Assembly (NCBI RefSeq): GCF_965140245.1
Contig: NC_134051.1
Location: 5,106,201-5,170,200, forward strand
Origin: Athene noctua
Lineage: Eukaryota > Chordata > Aves > Strigiformes > Strigidae
Direction: 5' to 3'
Length of the DNA: 64,000 nucleotides
Shown here: in pieces, positions 19,340 through 33,394 of the stretch
How the letters are laid out: every line of letters begins with the position of its first letter
How positions within the stretch are numbered: the stretch's first letter is position 1
Position numbers and translations under genes: made by a program
The notes under the pieces: generated by a model
What the model saw: the letters and a program-made list of their open reading frames with translations, nothing else
Databases searched by the model: none
What the model was told of the DNA's origin: nothing

Positions 19340-22300
19340 ATAGTTTTATTAATTTTTGTGTGTGTGTCCAGAAACGGCAGTAAATATTTAGACTCGCGAG
19401 AAGTAGCTTCATTTAGCAAAAGGAAAAGAACTAGTAAACTTCTCCCACTTCCCCCCTTTCCCAAAGAGCCGCTGTTCGGGGAAGCCTCATGCAGCTGGTG
19501 AAGCCCCCGCGAGCGATGGGGCGCTGACCACTTCCACACCCCGACGCCGGGAGGATGCAGCTCAAGGAAAAGCAGCCAACTGGAATTATTGGTAGCTAGG
19601 AAGTTCATTGAACATCTCACACACGGACCCTTTGAGGCGGCTTCTGCCAAAGTTTCGTTGTTGTTGTTGATGTTAAGCAGTTGCCTGCGAGTTATAATAA
19701 AAACCACACACACAGAAGGGAAAGAAAGAATAAATAAAAAGCCCAGCACGTTGGGTAGGTGTGATTTTGATGAGGAATGCATTTTTTTTTTTTTTTAAGA
19801 GGATAACAAATAGGAATAGCAGTTTACTCTCAGGTCTGTGCACAGCTGGTTGAAAGTTTCAGGAGGAAAAAAGAAAACTTTAATTTAGATAGAGCTTTTT
19901 TTTTCTTAGCAAGCAATTAATTACAGCCCGATGAAAATAGAAAGCTGTCACCTTCACATAACTTAGAGATTTTCTCACGGTAAAGATTACATTTTAAATT
20001 TTGCCTAAAAGCTCACAGAGGATCACTTAATCTCTGACAACATCCTTCCTGTCCTCAGGATGCCGCTCGACCTCGCTGCTGTTTGATAACCAAGTGCACA
20101 GGCGCCCTCCCACTCCTCAATCACCAACAGCAATCACCCCTCTGCCAACCTGGGTACCGGAGACCTGCGCTCCTGCCTCACGGGATGAACCCCGTATTTT
20201 CAAGGAATAGAGTAGCAAAAGCCACCAAGTGCTGATGCACCTCGCCCAGCCGCCCCTGCAACCTGCCTGAATCTTCCTGCTGCCTTCTGGGGAAGATGGG
20301 ATGGACTGAGATGGACTGGGACAGGCTGACACGGACAGGTCCTGACTTGCATGGCCAGCACGGAGTTGCCAGCTCTAATGGGAGCCATGTCCCATCGCCA
20401 TCCTTCCCCTCCTGCCTTGGGAACCCAGGTCAGGGAGGTTTTAGCACCACGTGTATCACCACTGCCCCACTGGGATGAGCTCACACATGTGCATCCTTCA
20501 GAAAACAACCTCTCCAGTCCCAGCTGGAGGAAGCGGCAGGGATAGTTTGGTTTTCTCCTCCTCTTGCAGTTTTTGGTCCCTGGTTTTCCTGTCCAGGTGG
20601 GCTGGGGGCAGAGCGAGTCTCACCCTGCACACGATGTGGCACAGAGTGGGCTGGAGCTGCCCACAGGAGCTGGAGCAAGACTCAGGGAGAGAATGAGGGG
20701 TGTCCCCCTGCACCGGTGATACTGAGGTGTCCCTGCAAAGCCCATTGTGGAGGGAGGCTGCAGAGAGAAAGCAGGCTCCACAACCACCAATTTGCAACAA
20801 ATCCTCCCAAAACTGAAGCTCAAGTTGATGTGCTCCCCACGCATCCCGGGCCTCTGCTCAGGGCCTGGCTCTTTCTCATGCTTCTCTTTTTTTTTTTTTT
20901 TTTTCCTGGGTACTATGGGCTAATAATGGGTTAACAATATATATATAAATTTGAAAACGTGAGAGGGGATTTGGGTGTCAGGGAGATGGATGAGCTGCAA
21001 TCTGAAACTTTTTAGGTAAGAATAAGTGAAAAGGAAAATGGGGTTATTACAAAAATGCCATTCTCAGTAGAATACAGCCCTTCTGTAATAATATTTTAAG
21101 AGGTAGTTAGTGGCACTCTTTATTCAGGAAAGTAAAGGCATGCATGTCAAACAAAACTAAAATAAAATAATAAAAAAAAAGAGGTGGGAAGGTAGCTGGT
21201 TCCACTGGAAATTGTAATGCTCCTCCTGAGACTTCAGCTTCTTCTTAACACTGTGAAAGGAGAAAAAAAAAAAAAATACCCTGCCATTTGTGCTCCTCCT
21301 TTCACGCTGTATCTGGGAAGGAGGCAAATGGAAAAGCTGTTATTAACGACGAGGGGTCCATCAGCCGGGGAGCACTGGTGCCTGTGGAACTGGGACACGC
21401 TCTGCACCTCCACATGCTCTGCCACTGAAGACGACTGGCTGCCATCAGCATCTTGGCCCCCGGAGCTGAGCTGTGAGTCACCCACATTTGAGACCAGTGA
21501 GTCACTTCTTCCTGCAAACACCCCCTTTTCCTAACAAGGAGGATTTAATGCGACCCCTGAGGAGACTCCCTGCAAATTCCCAGGCTGCTGAGGTCCCCCG
21601 GGGCTTGCTCCTGTCCCTCTGAAGCTCTTGCTGCTCTGGGGCCCCCAGAACCCCAGAAGGTCTGTTGTCTTTGAGAGCCTCTCCTGGTCACCAGATGGAG
21701 ATGATGGGGATAAACCTGGACCCAAATGGACAAAATTCAGGCAGGAATCCAGATATTCTCAACATTTGGGAGAAATCAGATCTGTGGAGGAGGAGCTTGG
21801 AGCGACGTCTATCAGAATGAAGTCAGGTGAGAGCTTCAGAGCCAGATTCCGACCATCCCTGAAGAGCTGTGTGTCCAAGCCCTGGAATAGTTGGCTGAAA
21901 TCCATGGCTGGTGATGTGATACAGAGAAGTTAAAAACATATCTAAAACACTTAACAAAATTCCCAGATGGAAACAAGTTTATTTTTTTAATGAAAATATC
22001 TTAACAAAACATCCGAGTAGTAGATGTTTGTGTTCTATTTCTGGGAATGCAGGAAAGATCCTCTGAAACCCCCCAGAAAAAAAGAAATGCTAAAACAATC
22101 AGCCCCAAACTACATAGATATTCAGACCTGCTTGGAAGAAAGAGGGAAGATGGAAATATCTGCACTGGAAGAGAGCAAAGGTCTGTCTCAGGAGTATCCT
22201 GCAAAGGCACATGTAGGTTTGCCATGCAGGAGCAAACAAAAAAACCCTGAAACCAGGGTAACAAACAGGACTTGTATAAAATAGCCCTTCCCCTGGTCTC

Positions 22301-24759
22301 TGCCAGCCTCTGGGCAATCAGCAATTGCTGCAAGACACTTGCATTGCCTCAGTGCTATGCCTAGAAGTTGCATATTTTCCATGCATTTGTCTAACCCTCC
22401 TCTGAACCCAGCTCTGCCCTTGACCTCTGCCTGTGGCGGAGCTCTGCGGCTGAACTGTTTGCTCTGAAAAAAAAAAAACCAAACCCAAGTTTTTCTTTTT
22501 ATCTGATTTCAGCCTTCTGTTCTATTACTGTATCATGAGACACACCAGGTGATGGTAAGAATAATCATTCACCTCTCCCCTTCTCCTTTCCCCATTTGGT
22601 GTTTCACTGCCTACACCAAAAGACGTCAGTCTGGGCTGGAAAGAGCCTCCTAGAAGCAAGTAACATATTTCAGCTCCAAACCTAAAATATCCACTTTGGG
22701 CAGAATTTTGTCCCTGTTTCTGACTCCACCTTGGGGCCTGATACGCTCCTGGCGCTGATGCTGGTGACATTTGTCTCATCTCAGTGTGAAAAATGGACTT
22801 TAAACATGCTTTAAAAGTCTGTGTTTCCTGGTTTCTGAGCAATAAATCCTGCTTCTTGGGCCATGCCTTCCAAGTGATAAATTTCTAGATCTCTGGGAAA
22901 ATACACTCTAGGGAAAGCAGACAAAGCAGAAAAGGCTGTAGCGTTGCCTGAAATGACATTTGCATCTTGGATGGTGAAGCAGCCCAGCCAGGACTGTTGT
23001 ACACTTGCCTGTGGGAAGGAACGACAGACCCAGTGGGGCAGATGGAGCTTCCTTAGGGAAAGGCAGAGCCGGGGCTGGACTGGCACCAGACACCAGGAAC
23101 AGGCCAGCCAGATCACAAACCGGGTGTTGTCTCCTCATCCCACCCAGGTTCACCTGGGAATTGCTGTTTGAGGAGGCTGAGACTTGGGGTGCAGAAGGTG
23201 CTCCCCCATCCTCTCCCAGAGGAATGTCTGAACCCCGCCATGACCCACCTCCCGTGGGCTCCTGGCATTTCCTGAGCTTTCAGGGCCACCCAGCACAAAC
23301 CCCAGGATACAGATTTTGAGCCCTAAATGGCTCAAATGGCATCTTTTGGGTTTTTTCTTTTGTCTAATTACAGGGATTTATTTTTACTACCACTACGGGC
23401 TTGTTCCAAAACCCAGTCGGCTCAGCAGAAGGCTTTCAGAGGCTTTTGGATCAGTCCTAGCACTTGGTGTAGTTTTTCCTATAACAAATTATCCATTATT
23501 TGATGGTTCTCATTTAATTATCAAACAGAAGCTGCAGATATTAAGCTTCCAGGTGCCTTGAAATCAAGCGCAAGACTCCGATAACCTTCAGGAGGTCTCT
23601 GGTTTTCTCTCCCTCTCCTGACACCACGGTGAGTTCACAAACTGTGGAAAACAGATCCGTGTTGTTCTGTTACAGGCCCAATCCACCATGTTCAGAGCCA
23701 AATAATCAAAACAGTCAGACATACTGAGATGGACTTTGGCCAACATTACTGCAGTCCAGCCACAACTGAGAGCTTAATGCACCTCTGCATGTAACATCTG
23801 CTCTACCTTCTGGGGAACGGTATTCGCCGCGCCTCTAATAGCTTCAAACATCATTGCTAAACATGGGGATTAGGAAGGGTTTGAGACATCTGCTCCCTTG
23901 TGATCTGAGCTTCAGCTCTCTCAGGGTTTTAGGAAGGTGAGAAACTCTGATGTTTCCACCTTGGTTAAAACCCATTAATATTCTTGAAGAATGTAGAAAA
24001 TGAAGATGTTTCTTGTCTTCTTATTCTCACGGCAGTTTTTCTAGCTTGAGGTGTGTCCCATGTGGCACCTGGGAGGAGAGCAGGCACAGGATCCCACTGA
24101 GCACACAAGGATGTGGTTTAGGAAACAGAAACATTTGAATTCCTTTAACACTGTTGAGTTTTACCATGGACTTCATTGAAGACTGCCTGACCTTTGGAAA
24201 TGGGCTTTGCTTCTACCTTAAACACTCATAAAGTTGCTCTTAGTGTATATCTTTGTCTACGTCTATCATGCTGTGGGGTCACCCGAGCCCAAAAATGCTC
24301 TTTTCTCTCCAGTCCTGGAGCGGTGATGATTTCCCTGTAGGTTCTCCTGTTGCAATGGAGTGCACGGAGAGAAAAATTCCTACAGCTCTGTCTTCGTTGT
24401 GTCTTGTCTGATGCTGTCTGTACTCAGGTGGACTCCGTTTTGAGCTCAACTTGCTGGAGTATGAGAGGTAGGATGTGAACTCTGCTGCACAGGCTGACGG
24501 TAACTGAATGCAACATACTTTCCCACACTGAAAAGAAGAAATTTCTGACTGAAGTGCTGACTTGCTCTTTGAATTGAACGCTTGACTATTCTCTGTAGGA
24601 AGAAGCGTTCACACACAGGGATTTCAGAAGTAACCAAGTCCTGGAGTAAAATCTTCACCCTCAGGACACCTGTCCCTCCCTTAGAAATGTAATTCAGTGC
24701 CATTTCTGTAGGTGTAAGGCTCTATAGCGGCAGTTAATATATGCATACTTCTGGGTTCC
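19340..24759. other. Intergenic, no gene recognised
   Basis: No recognisable exon, transposon or RNA gene. Homopolymers include T18 at 20887-20904. A small CpG-bearing stretch lies at 19460-19560. Open frames here (up to about 150 codons) have no familiar domain. Confidence 0.55.
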
Positions 24760-24990
24760 CTCATTACCATTTCAGTTGGCTCGTTTACATAATAACACAG
24801 AACAGAAGATCATTTGCATAAAATTAAAAAAAATCAAATAACTGAATGTTGCTTTTATTTTGAAAGGCGCAGAGAATGAGCTTGTGAAGTTATTTATATC
24901 CCCAAAAGTACCAAGCAGGCTAATCGGCAGGGAACCGTGCTTTCTGCACAAAATGGGACTTGACCACTTCAATTTATTCATGAAATATTA
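24760..24990. promoter_or_regulatory. AT-rich block with perfect octamer (candidate element)
   Basis: Contains the POU octamer ATTTGCAT at 24812-24819 with TTTACATAAT, ATTAAA and TTATTTAT words, and little low-complexity noise. Motif content is compatible with a conserved enhancer. Untested. Confidence 0.25.
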
Positions 24991-26142
24991 GCTCACTTAG
25001 TGGAAGAGTTTTTTAAGCAGCTGGGTTGGAGCTGACGGGAAATCCCCTCCCAGCTGCAATGGGATCAGCACAACTCAGAGCCAGACAAAAGTAAATTCCC
25101 CCAGCTCTGGTCCCGCGCAGCACCTGAAGGGGCTGGGGAATGAGGGGTCCGCTCCTTGGTTACGGTCAGCGTGACAGAAATATGTCATTCTCTTCCAGCA
25201 CTTCTGCCTAATGGTCATTTACCTAATCTGGGGATTTTACACCCTCCCCTTTCCTGGTGCTGTGATGCGCAGACACCTTCATCTACAACCAAGAGCCAGA
25301 GCAAAACTCCTCGTGGACTTCCTGGGTTTGCTGTTGCATCCTGCTTTCTTCTGCTCCTCCCAATTTCTGCAGCCCACTATCCCCATAGGAGCAGCCCTTT
25401 GGCCATCTCATCTGATGGGTCAACATTGCTATTGGTGTAACAACAGCGATTTGGTTTTGCAGCGAGTGGAGTCACCACCAGTAGAATACACCCTCGAGTT
25501 TCAGGGGCAGGGAAAGCCATGTGCCAGTACTCGGCACAGATGGACGTGGTGGTGTGGGTTACGTGGGGGAAATGTGAGACTGAGCAGTGAAACTTCTACT
25601 GATTTGGTATTCGAGGCGTGTGCAAAATGGCCGTATTTGCATGAGAAAGGTTTGTTGGGAGAAATCTTAGGCCAAATCCTACTTTTGTTTAAAAGCCTCC
25701 AAACATGCAGCATCTTCACTGACACTGGGAATGTTACTCCAGGTTTGCACAAGGGTGATAAGAGCTGAACCTGGCCCGAGAGCACCCAAAGCTTGTGAAG
25801 CACCGAGCTCTTTATTACAGCAACTCCTGGTGAAACCATCACTGAAATTAAACTATAACCTCCTGTAACAAGCTGGCCTCTACATTTTTAACAATGGTGC
25901 AAATCCTTCTGTAGATTATTGGGGTGAGCAATGCTGGACTTGGCAAGTTCGCGCAGCACAGATGGCCTCAAGGTTGGAAACATGACCCTGAACTGCCTCC
26001 TCTATCTGTTTTTTGGAGAGCTGCTCTGGACTGTGGGAGCGCTGGGGCAGAGGGACAATGGGACAATGTTTGTGCTGGGACGTCCCTGTCCCACAGCATG
26101 ATGCTCTGAAACAAAGTCGTAGCGCAAGCATGTGAGTGGCTG
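24991..26142. other. Intergenic, no gene recognised
   Basis: Unremarkable mixed sequence. The 185-codon frame at 25211-25768 has no recognisable domain and is overlapped by an open minus-strand frame. Confidence 0.5.
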
Positions 26143-26172
26143 CCCCCCCCCTCCCCCCCCCCCCCCCCCCCC
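26143..26172. repeat. Poly-C tract (30 bp, one T interruption)
   Basis: C9, T, then C20. The minus strand reads as an uninterrupted G20 plus G9, with strong quadruplex potential. Tract length is likely polymorphic and error-prone in assembly. Confidence 0.95.
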
Positions 26173-27869
26173 TTACACCAAAATGAATATGCATTGTTGG
26201 GCATGGGTGTGGTGGGTTTCAGCACACTGAGCCTGCCAGACTTGGACTTCTTCCCCAAATATTCACATGGCCTTAATAATGTTGTTCCCCTTTTCTCATC
26301 GTTCTCCATGCCCTCACCAGGGCTGTGGTGGCTCCTCTGTGCTGCCAGAAGTGCGGGATTGCCCATGGCATTGCTCCACGTGCCCACCCTGGCCAGTGTC
26401 TCCAGGCTGAGCCCTTGTTTTCAAGGAGCCACATCCTACAGCCCCATGGAAAACCCCCCGGCAGAGCTGGGGAGGGAAGGGAGGGAAGGAAGGGAAGTCC
26501 TGCATGATCCCACTGCAGGTACCTCATCAGAAGTTTTTGAGAGGACAAGATCTCCTCTGCTGAATCCCCCATCCTAAAACCCACGTGTGCCCACCAGGAA
26601 CCTCCGCTCCAAGATCTTTCACCTTTGTGCTTGGCCCAGAGCCCTGGTGTAGATCACACCGACGGGTGACACCTTTCTCCCAGCAGCCTGGAAGAGCGTG
26701 CACGGGAAGATGATACACAGCTTGGGATGGACTCGATCCTGACATGCTGCCTGTCTCCAGCAGCACGAGCACAGTGTCCGTGGTAGATCTGCTCCCTCTT
26801 CCAGGTAACTGCTCCTCCTGTGGGGCAGCAGAAGACTGTGGAGTGAGCTGGGGCTGGGAACTGGGGAACGCCATAGAAAGGGAGGTGATGCTCCTGAGAG
26901 GCCCACAAACATTGCAGAGACAATGAAGCCCCAGCTATTTGTGATGTTTCCTTGTGTCCTGCACTGAATATTCAGAAGGAAAAAGCTTTTACTTCACCAA
27001 TTACATTGGGATCACTGCGAGACAGCCCCATTAGCACCCAGTGATGGTGTCCCCTGTGCCAGTACGTACTGGATGGGTATACTCCAGGTTCTTCCAACCC
27101 AGACACAAATTGAGCCGGGGGGAATCCACAGCAGAATTTCACAGCTCACTGTTTTAATAAATGTCTGGAAAACGCGGAGTGAAATTGAGTTAGGACCTTT
27201 CCAATATCCTAATATTTTGGAACACATGGATCATGCATATGGGAATAGTCCTGGCCCGGAAAGCATGGGTAAGACCCAAGTAGCTCGAAGAGGGAGCTCT
27301 CTGAACACTGCTTGGAAGCTGGATTCAATAAAGGGTGATCCCTTGGAGCCGAGGAAACAGGACAACCAGCCTGCTGAGACCCCGGCCTTGCTACAGAGGA
27401 TTCAAGGTCTTTGGCGAGTGCTTTTCCATGACACAGGACAGATGCTCTGCCCACTAATAATGAGAAAAAAAGCTATGAACGCTGCTAATTGCCAAAATGT
27501 AAACTCGCTTATGTGGCTTGCAACTCCCTCTTCAGCAGAGGCTGCGGACAACATGAACTCTCCTTCGCTTTACATACACAGTGTGGCCACAGAAAGCAAA
27601 ACAATGTGTCCATAAGACACCTGGCTCAAACCCAGGAGCAACACAGAGGGAAGCACCTACCCAAGAAGCAGCATTTTACTGCAAAAAAGCTGAAGATTTG
27701 GCCAAGTGCCCCATGCCCTCCCTGGGCTTTGCACCACAGCCCCGGAGAGGCACAGCCGGGTGCTGAGCATCGCCCTGTGCGCGCCTGGCTCTGGGAACCC
27801 GCTGCTGATTTGCAAGGGAAATCGTGGGTAAATAATCCTCATTACCCAGGAAGGCTGCCCCCTTCCAGA
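26173..27869. other. Intergenic, no gene recognised
   Basis: Mixed sequence with a short GGGA/GGAA purine run near 26470-26497. No supported gene. Confidence 0.5.
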
Positions 27870-28030
27870 TCAAGTTCACTTGTTATTCTGATCAGCCGAT
27901 AAGCCTCATTTGCATAATTTTTTTCTTTCTTCCACACTTCACTATCACAGTTAGAATGGGATTTTATTACTCTTATTAATATTACTGTGATCATCCCGAG
28001 TGAGGGGTTTGCAAATGCCTTCACACCCGC
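27870..28030. promoter_or_regulatory. AT-rich block with perfect octamer (candidate element)
   Basis: ATTTGCAT at 27908-27915 sits among CTGATCAG, TTATTACTC and TTATTAATATTA words over 160 bp. This is the second perfect octamer in the downstream tract. Candidate regulatory element by composition only. Confidence 0.25.
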
Positions 28031-28591
28031 TGGGGGCTGCGGGTGGCCAAGGGTGGGCTGGGGGGGCTGTGCTTTTGCTCCCCCTTGGTGCTTCCTGCAG
28101 CCCCTCGCTCTCAGCTTTGCTGGCTGAGAACGCCACAGCTCGCCACAGGCCAGGAGCTGCCCAGGCCCATAGCCAGGATAACAAACAGGGGAGCAGTATT
28201 TTTTGAGGGCTCCCTTGGAGTTATTCCCAGCTTCTTGACTGCTCTGACAGCAAAGACGGGGTTTTTTTGCTGTGAGTACCTGTTTTTTCTTTTCTCTTGG
28301 GAGGGATGCTAGAGACAAGACACAGCCATAACGGCCTCTGCCGATGGTGGAGCAGCCCGCTGCCTGCCTTCTCACGCTGATCAGACCAGGATTTTCTCCT
28401 GAAATCTGTCTCCTGTGCAACTTTCGTTCATTTTTAAAAGATAATCAAAGCCAAATCGTGTCAGTTCAGGAAGGAAAATGCCAACTGATGTTGCTGACTC
28501 TGAAGCTGGGTCCTGCCTTGGATGAGAAGGCACCAGTGCCTCAGCCACATCCTCATCCTCATCCTGCTCAGGCAGTGCCTCCTCATTTGCG

Positions 28592-28618
28592 CCCCCCCCC
28601 CCCCCCCCCCCCCCCCCC
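28592..28618. repeat. Poly-C tract (27 bp, uninterrupted)
   Basis: A pure C27 run, preceded by a short CATCCT repeat (about 28548-28565). Open frames through it give poly-Pro or poly-Gly and are artefacts. Confidence 0.95.
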
Positions 28619-31600
28619 GAGCCAAGAACTGCAGTGTGGGCAGCCTGGCATGGTTCAAGAGGAGGCATGCAGATGAGATGCAAAAGAGATGGGCACTGAT
28701 TTGCATCATTTGCTCCATGTAGAGGCTGCTTGGAACTGTACCAGGGTGGGAGGGAATTGTTTTACAGCTCTGTTGGTGGATATCGATGTCTGCTGCTGGG
28801 CCCACAAGGGATTTCTGGCTGTAGAGTTTGAAGGACAAGGACCTTCAAGCTTAGTCTTTTCATCTTTTAAAAACCCTGTTCCTTTTTGTGTAAATTCAGC
28901 TGCATCTGTTTCAATTAGCTGGGTAAATTTTTTCTGATAATTACACATTGCATCTGTGAAACTAACTAAATTTTAGCTGATGAACATACTCTTCCCTTTC
29001 ATTCCAGAGCTCTGCAGTCCCTCTCTCTGCCAGAGCAGTGCTGGGGTAGGGACGTGGCAAGCCCCTGAAACCTGCTCTCTCATGACTAATTTGAGCATTT
29101 CCAGAAGCGGCTGCTTTTTTACTGAGCGTGATGATATCACTTTACGTAACAGGGACGAACTTTTCTGTTTGCGGCAAATAAAACTCTTTGGCCCATGTCC
29201 AAGGTCCCAGTGCGTCATCGGAAAGGTCCCTGTCTCCCTGCAAGTTCTTGGGAGGGTGCTGGGGGTTGCACCTTAGGGGGTCCCCGGATTTCTCTGGAAC
29301 AAGGGGCTTGGGCAGCACCATGTCAGCCAAACCCAGCACAAGCGGGGCCAGGGCGGCCACAGTCCCGTTACTCACGTCTCTCTGGCTCCTCCTGAAGGAT
29401 ACAACCCCGTGTAGCTGCAAACAGAGGGAGCGTGGCACAGATTGCTCCTTGCCCTCAAAAGGTGCGATCATTTTGGATGGGATGAAAGCAGGTCATGAAA
29501 TCTGAGGGGGACACCAATCCCATCCTGCTGTCTTTGTAATAACGTTATCCCTGCCCATCGCAGCTCCATCAGCACGACAGCACCCGCCTCCTGGGTCAGC
29601 TGAAAGCCGGCACAGCCATGAGCCAGGGCTCGGGGGATGCTGGCTGGCAGGGGCTGTGCCACGGGGGTGGAAGGAGCAGCCACGGGCCAGGTTGTAGACA
29701 CTGCTTTTACAGTGCTTTTCCGTGCAGGCAGAGAGACCAGAAACCCATCCTTCTAGAGCAGGAGGGAGAGGTGGGCTCTGGCCTGCAGGACACAGCCTTT
29801 TTATTTAACCTCCCTATCCCCAGGGGCTTAGATTTTGTACCCTGGGCTTGGATTTTGTATTCTGCTGCTGGTCTCTGACTCCCAAACCCTGACAGTGGTA
29901 ACAAATATCCCCCCTGCTTTGCTGTGAAGAGGTTTCCCGCTCAGCCTCCGCCCGGGCTGGGGTGCGGAGCCGGTTTGAAAGGGCGACCCGCTGTGCCGCC
30001 TTGCTCCAGGGCCGCCTCACTGTCCCCGCTCCTTGCCAGACCTCTTACAGAAAACCCAACTGGCACAGAGCTGGGAGGTGGCTATTCATTCTCTAGCCAA
30101 GGCACAGCCCTTTTTTTTTTTTTTTTTTCTGGGACATATATTTCATGTTGCTTTGTGCTATTTTTCTGTGGGATAGGCCGCTGCAATGGGAAGGCAAGAC
30201 CTCGGCTGTAAGGGGATAGGCAGCTACAAGGCAAAAGGGATGGATCCTCGGGAAGGGAGCAGCTCCCAGTGCCTTGAAGTCCCCAAACCTGCACTCAGCT
30301 CAGGCTAAAGGTTGGACTATCAGCCCGGCAAATGCCTGGCAGTGGTACTGTGGCACCCACCAGTGTGGCTGCTGGGAGAAAATTGTTTTGCAGCAATGTG
30401 CCCACCAAGGAGCTTAAAGTATGACAGATTTCCTCTGCTTCCTGGGGACAGGCGTGTCAGACACTTATGTTATTGTTTGCACAGGTTGCCTGAAGTGAAT
30501 CACATCCTTGGGCTCCAAAATAGCTGTGGAGGTTTCTCCCTGGGGAGTCGGTCACCCCAGGGAGGAAACAGGAAAACAACAAGCTAAATATTAAGTGTGT
30601 GCTTTAACGTGAAACCTAAAGACAGCCACTCGGGGTAACACATTTCCCCCATATACCCACCTAGCATGGAATGAATGAAGGAGTTATTTCCAGACATCCT
30701 CAGCAAACACAAGCCTACTCAGTAGTTAAATTTTCCCCCCTAAACTCTTTCATTCTTCTGCGATCTAAGGAGATGGGCTTGATGGTTACTTAGTCTGGGT
30801 TAAAAGTCTGTGTTTCCCTAGCTGAAGTGAACTTAAATAGTGAATTATTATTAGATATGTTGTTGACTATTTCAGGACACCAAGCATCTGGACAGTACAG
30901 GTCACATACCTACAGCATCCTTTCCCCCGAGCACCCTGGAGCTCTTTGCCCATGGAGGCTGCAGTACAAGCCGGTCTGGAGATCTGCAGATCTGTGCTCA
31001 GCCCAATGCTGTGGATAGTCCCGAGACCACTCACAGTACAAATCCCCGTTCGCTATGAGGTGCTGCTCATGTCTGCGTTAAGGGAAAGGGCTGAAGCCAA
31101 CCCCTACTAAGCAGCAGAGACTTTGCTTGGGAGGAGACAGGACAGATGCAGCGACCCGAGGGGCTGGTCAGGAGCCCAGACTCATCAGGCTCCAGCAGCT
31201 CCAGCTGCAAGGACCTTGTCTGCAAGACCGAGCCTGCAATGAGGAGGGATGCACGGGCTCTGCCGAAATCAGAGGCCTTACAGCATTGAAAAGAGATAGT
31301 TGAAACTTTTAATTTGAAAATAATGTTGTAGCCAAGGCATAACCTTCAGAAGATGTGGGGGCAGGTCCTCCCAGCCCTGCATCCCTGGCTGGAGGCAGAC
31401 ACAAGCGTGGCTCAGGCAGCACGTCCCCTGTGCCACCACCCCTCGGCAAGGCTCCCTGTCCCTCCTGCCACACAGCACCGAGCACTGCAGTTTATTTGTG
31501 CCGATCCCAGAAACCATCAGTTTGCTGCAGCCTTCCCCGGGGGAGAGCATCGGCTTCATGTCCCCATTTCTCACTGAGAGCATGTGGGGCCAATAGGGGT

Positions 31601-33394
31601 TTCCTGAATTCTTCCTTTCTGGAAGCCCTTTTTCTCTTAGGTGACATTAACCGAGAGCTCTTGTCACTCCACCCCACTTTAATGATTTCCTCTGGAACAT
31701 TTTGTGTTCAATAAACCAGTGTGTTCCCCATCTGAGGTGAATCTCCTGCAAAGAAAAGAAAAAAAACAACCAACCCAACAACCCCGTCCTGAGCAGACTG
31801 CGCGCTTGTCGCCAGCGCCTGCCACCCTAATTACGCCGTGGAAGAATGTGCACATGGCAGAGGTCCCTGAACATTTCAGGCAGGATATTGCCTGCTCCTG
31901 GACGCAGCCTCTTTCACCGCTGCAATAACATTTGCTATAATAAGCCGCGACTCCGTTTCAGGGAAGGCGTGAGCGCGGTGTAGACGTTTTGGCCCGGCTG
32001 CTCCCCTTGCGTGGAGGTGGCTGGGGGAGGCGGGGGGGCTGTGGACCCATCTCCTTGCAGGCACCTACCCCACTGTGCTGGAGGGAGGGAGGGTCTACAC
32101 AGGAGAACCCCTGAGATGGGATCAGGTTGGCAGGGAAAGGCTGGGGATACCCTGGGGGTGCTAAGGGGGTGTATTGCTCCCCTGTCTTCCCCCGCTGGGG
32201 TAAATTCAGGCTGGGCAGCCGGGATGGCTCCAGGCGGCTGCTGGGGCTGCAAACCGTCCCCTTGGCCTTCAGGTTCTGTGCCAGGGGCTGGGCAGACGCC
32301 CCGTCCTCCTGGTCAGGCAGCCAGCCCAGCCTCCTCCTCCAGCCTCCTCCATCCCGCTCCCGGCGCTGGGCTCGTGCCCGGCTCTGCCTACCCGGGACAC
32401 GGGCCGGGAGCTGAGCACAGCCGCCGGGCAACGCTCCTGCCTCTCCAAAGCTGCTCCTCTCCCTGCCAGGCCGCCCAGGAGCCTCCTGGGGGTCACCTTG
32501 GCCCCACAGCTCCAGGCCCCAGTGCAGGCAGTGAACTGTCTAGGAGGGTTTTTTTGCTTGGATTGTTGGTTTGAACTGCATGAGAAGGTTTAGCCCATGT
32601 AGGGGAAAACTCACTCTGGCTGGGATGGCATCGTAGTGTCTTGTTAGCCATGAGGTACCAACAGGTTATCTCTGTGCTGGGCCAAGGGTGTGTGCTTTGC
32701 TGGGACCTCACCCATGCCAAGTCCACCACTTTTCCATTGGGCCTCTGACAGCAACTTAACATTCCTCCCCAGCCCAAACTAGTCCCTATTCCCAGTCTGA
32801 GTTTTGTCTGGTTTCCATTTCTGGGCTTTGGTTGTCCCATGCTAGACCCTGCTGGGGTTTGCTGGCAAGAGGCTGTTACCCCTCCACCTTTTCGTTGTGG
32901 GTGGACGTTTCTGCCCTGGGTGCCTTCGGTGGTTTTTCCAGGGATAGCTGTCAGCTCTTGGCTGACCAGAGCAAAATGGGCTGCTCCCTCTCCAGCCTTT
33001 AGGGAACAAGGCACCGATTCAGGAGGAAATTTAGTGTGTGCTCCTGTCCCATCACACCTTCCCACTCGGGGAACGTTCCCAAAGAGCAAGGAGCCATTTT
33101 TGGTAGGTGTCTCTGGGACCACAGTGTCACCCCATGCTCTCCCATCCCGAGTCTTTCTCCTTGATCTAACACAAACCCCGCAGATAGATGAGTCCACCTT
33201 CTGGTGTGTGACAAGGTGGCTGTGTGCCAGCCAGGGAAACAGCATGTGATTGATTTACCCCAAAAATAAGATGAGCGAAAACTGAAGGGAGCTCGGTACA
33301 GAGCCGTGGAAAGGCTCCTGTGGACCCCCGCAAGCCTTGGACTGGGCTCTGCTTTTGGGAACCATAAATAGAAGCCAAGTCATTCAAATACCCA
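28619..33394. other. Intergenic, no gene recognised
   Basis: Mixed sequence with a T18 run at 30111-30128 and a GC-rich patch at about 31990-32500. The open frames (187 codons plus at 32011; 250 codons minus at 32493-33245) have no recognised domain. A small motif-dense stretch at 31800-31960 (CCTAATTACG, GCAATAACATTTGC) may be regulatory. Confidence 0.5.

Noticed and set aside
28344..28838. Frames with poly-Pro or poly-Gly segments
   Set aside because: Produced by the C27 tract, not by a protein-coding gene.
32493..33245. 250-codon minus-strand frame
   Set aside because: No recognisable motif, and a plus-strand frame of 136 codons is open over the same bases. Treated as chance.
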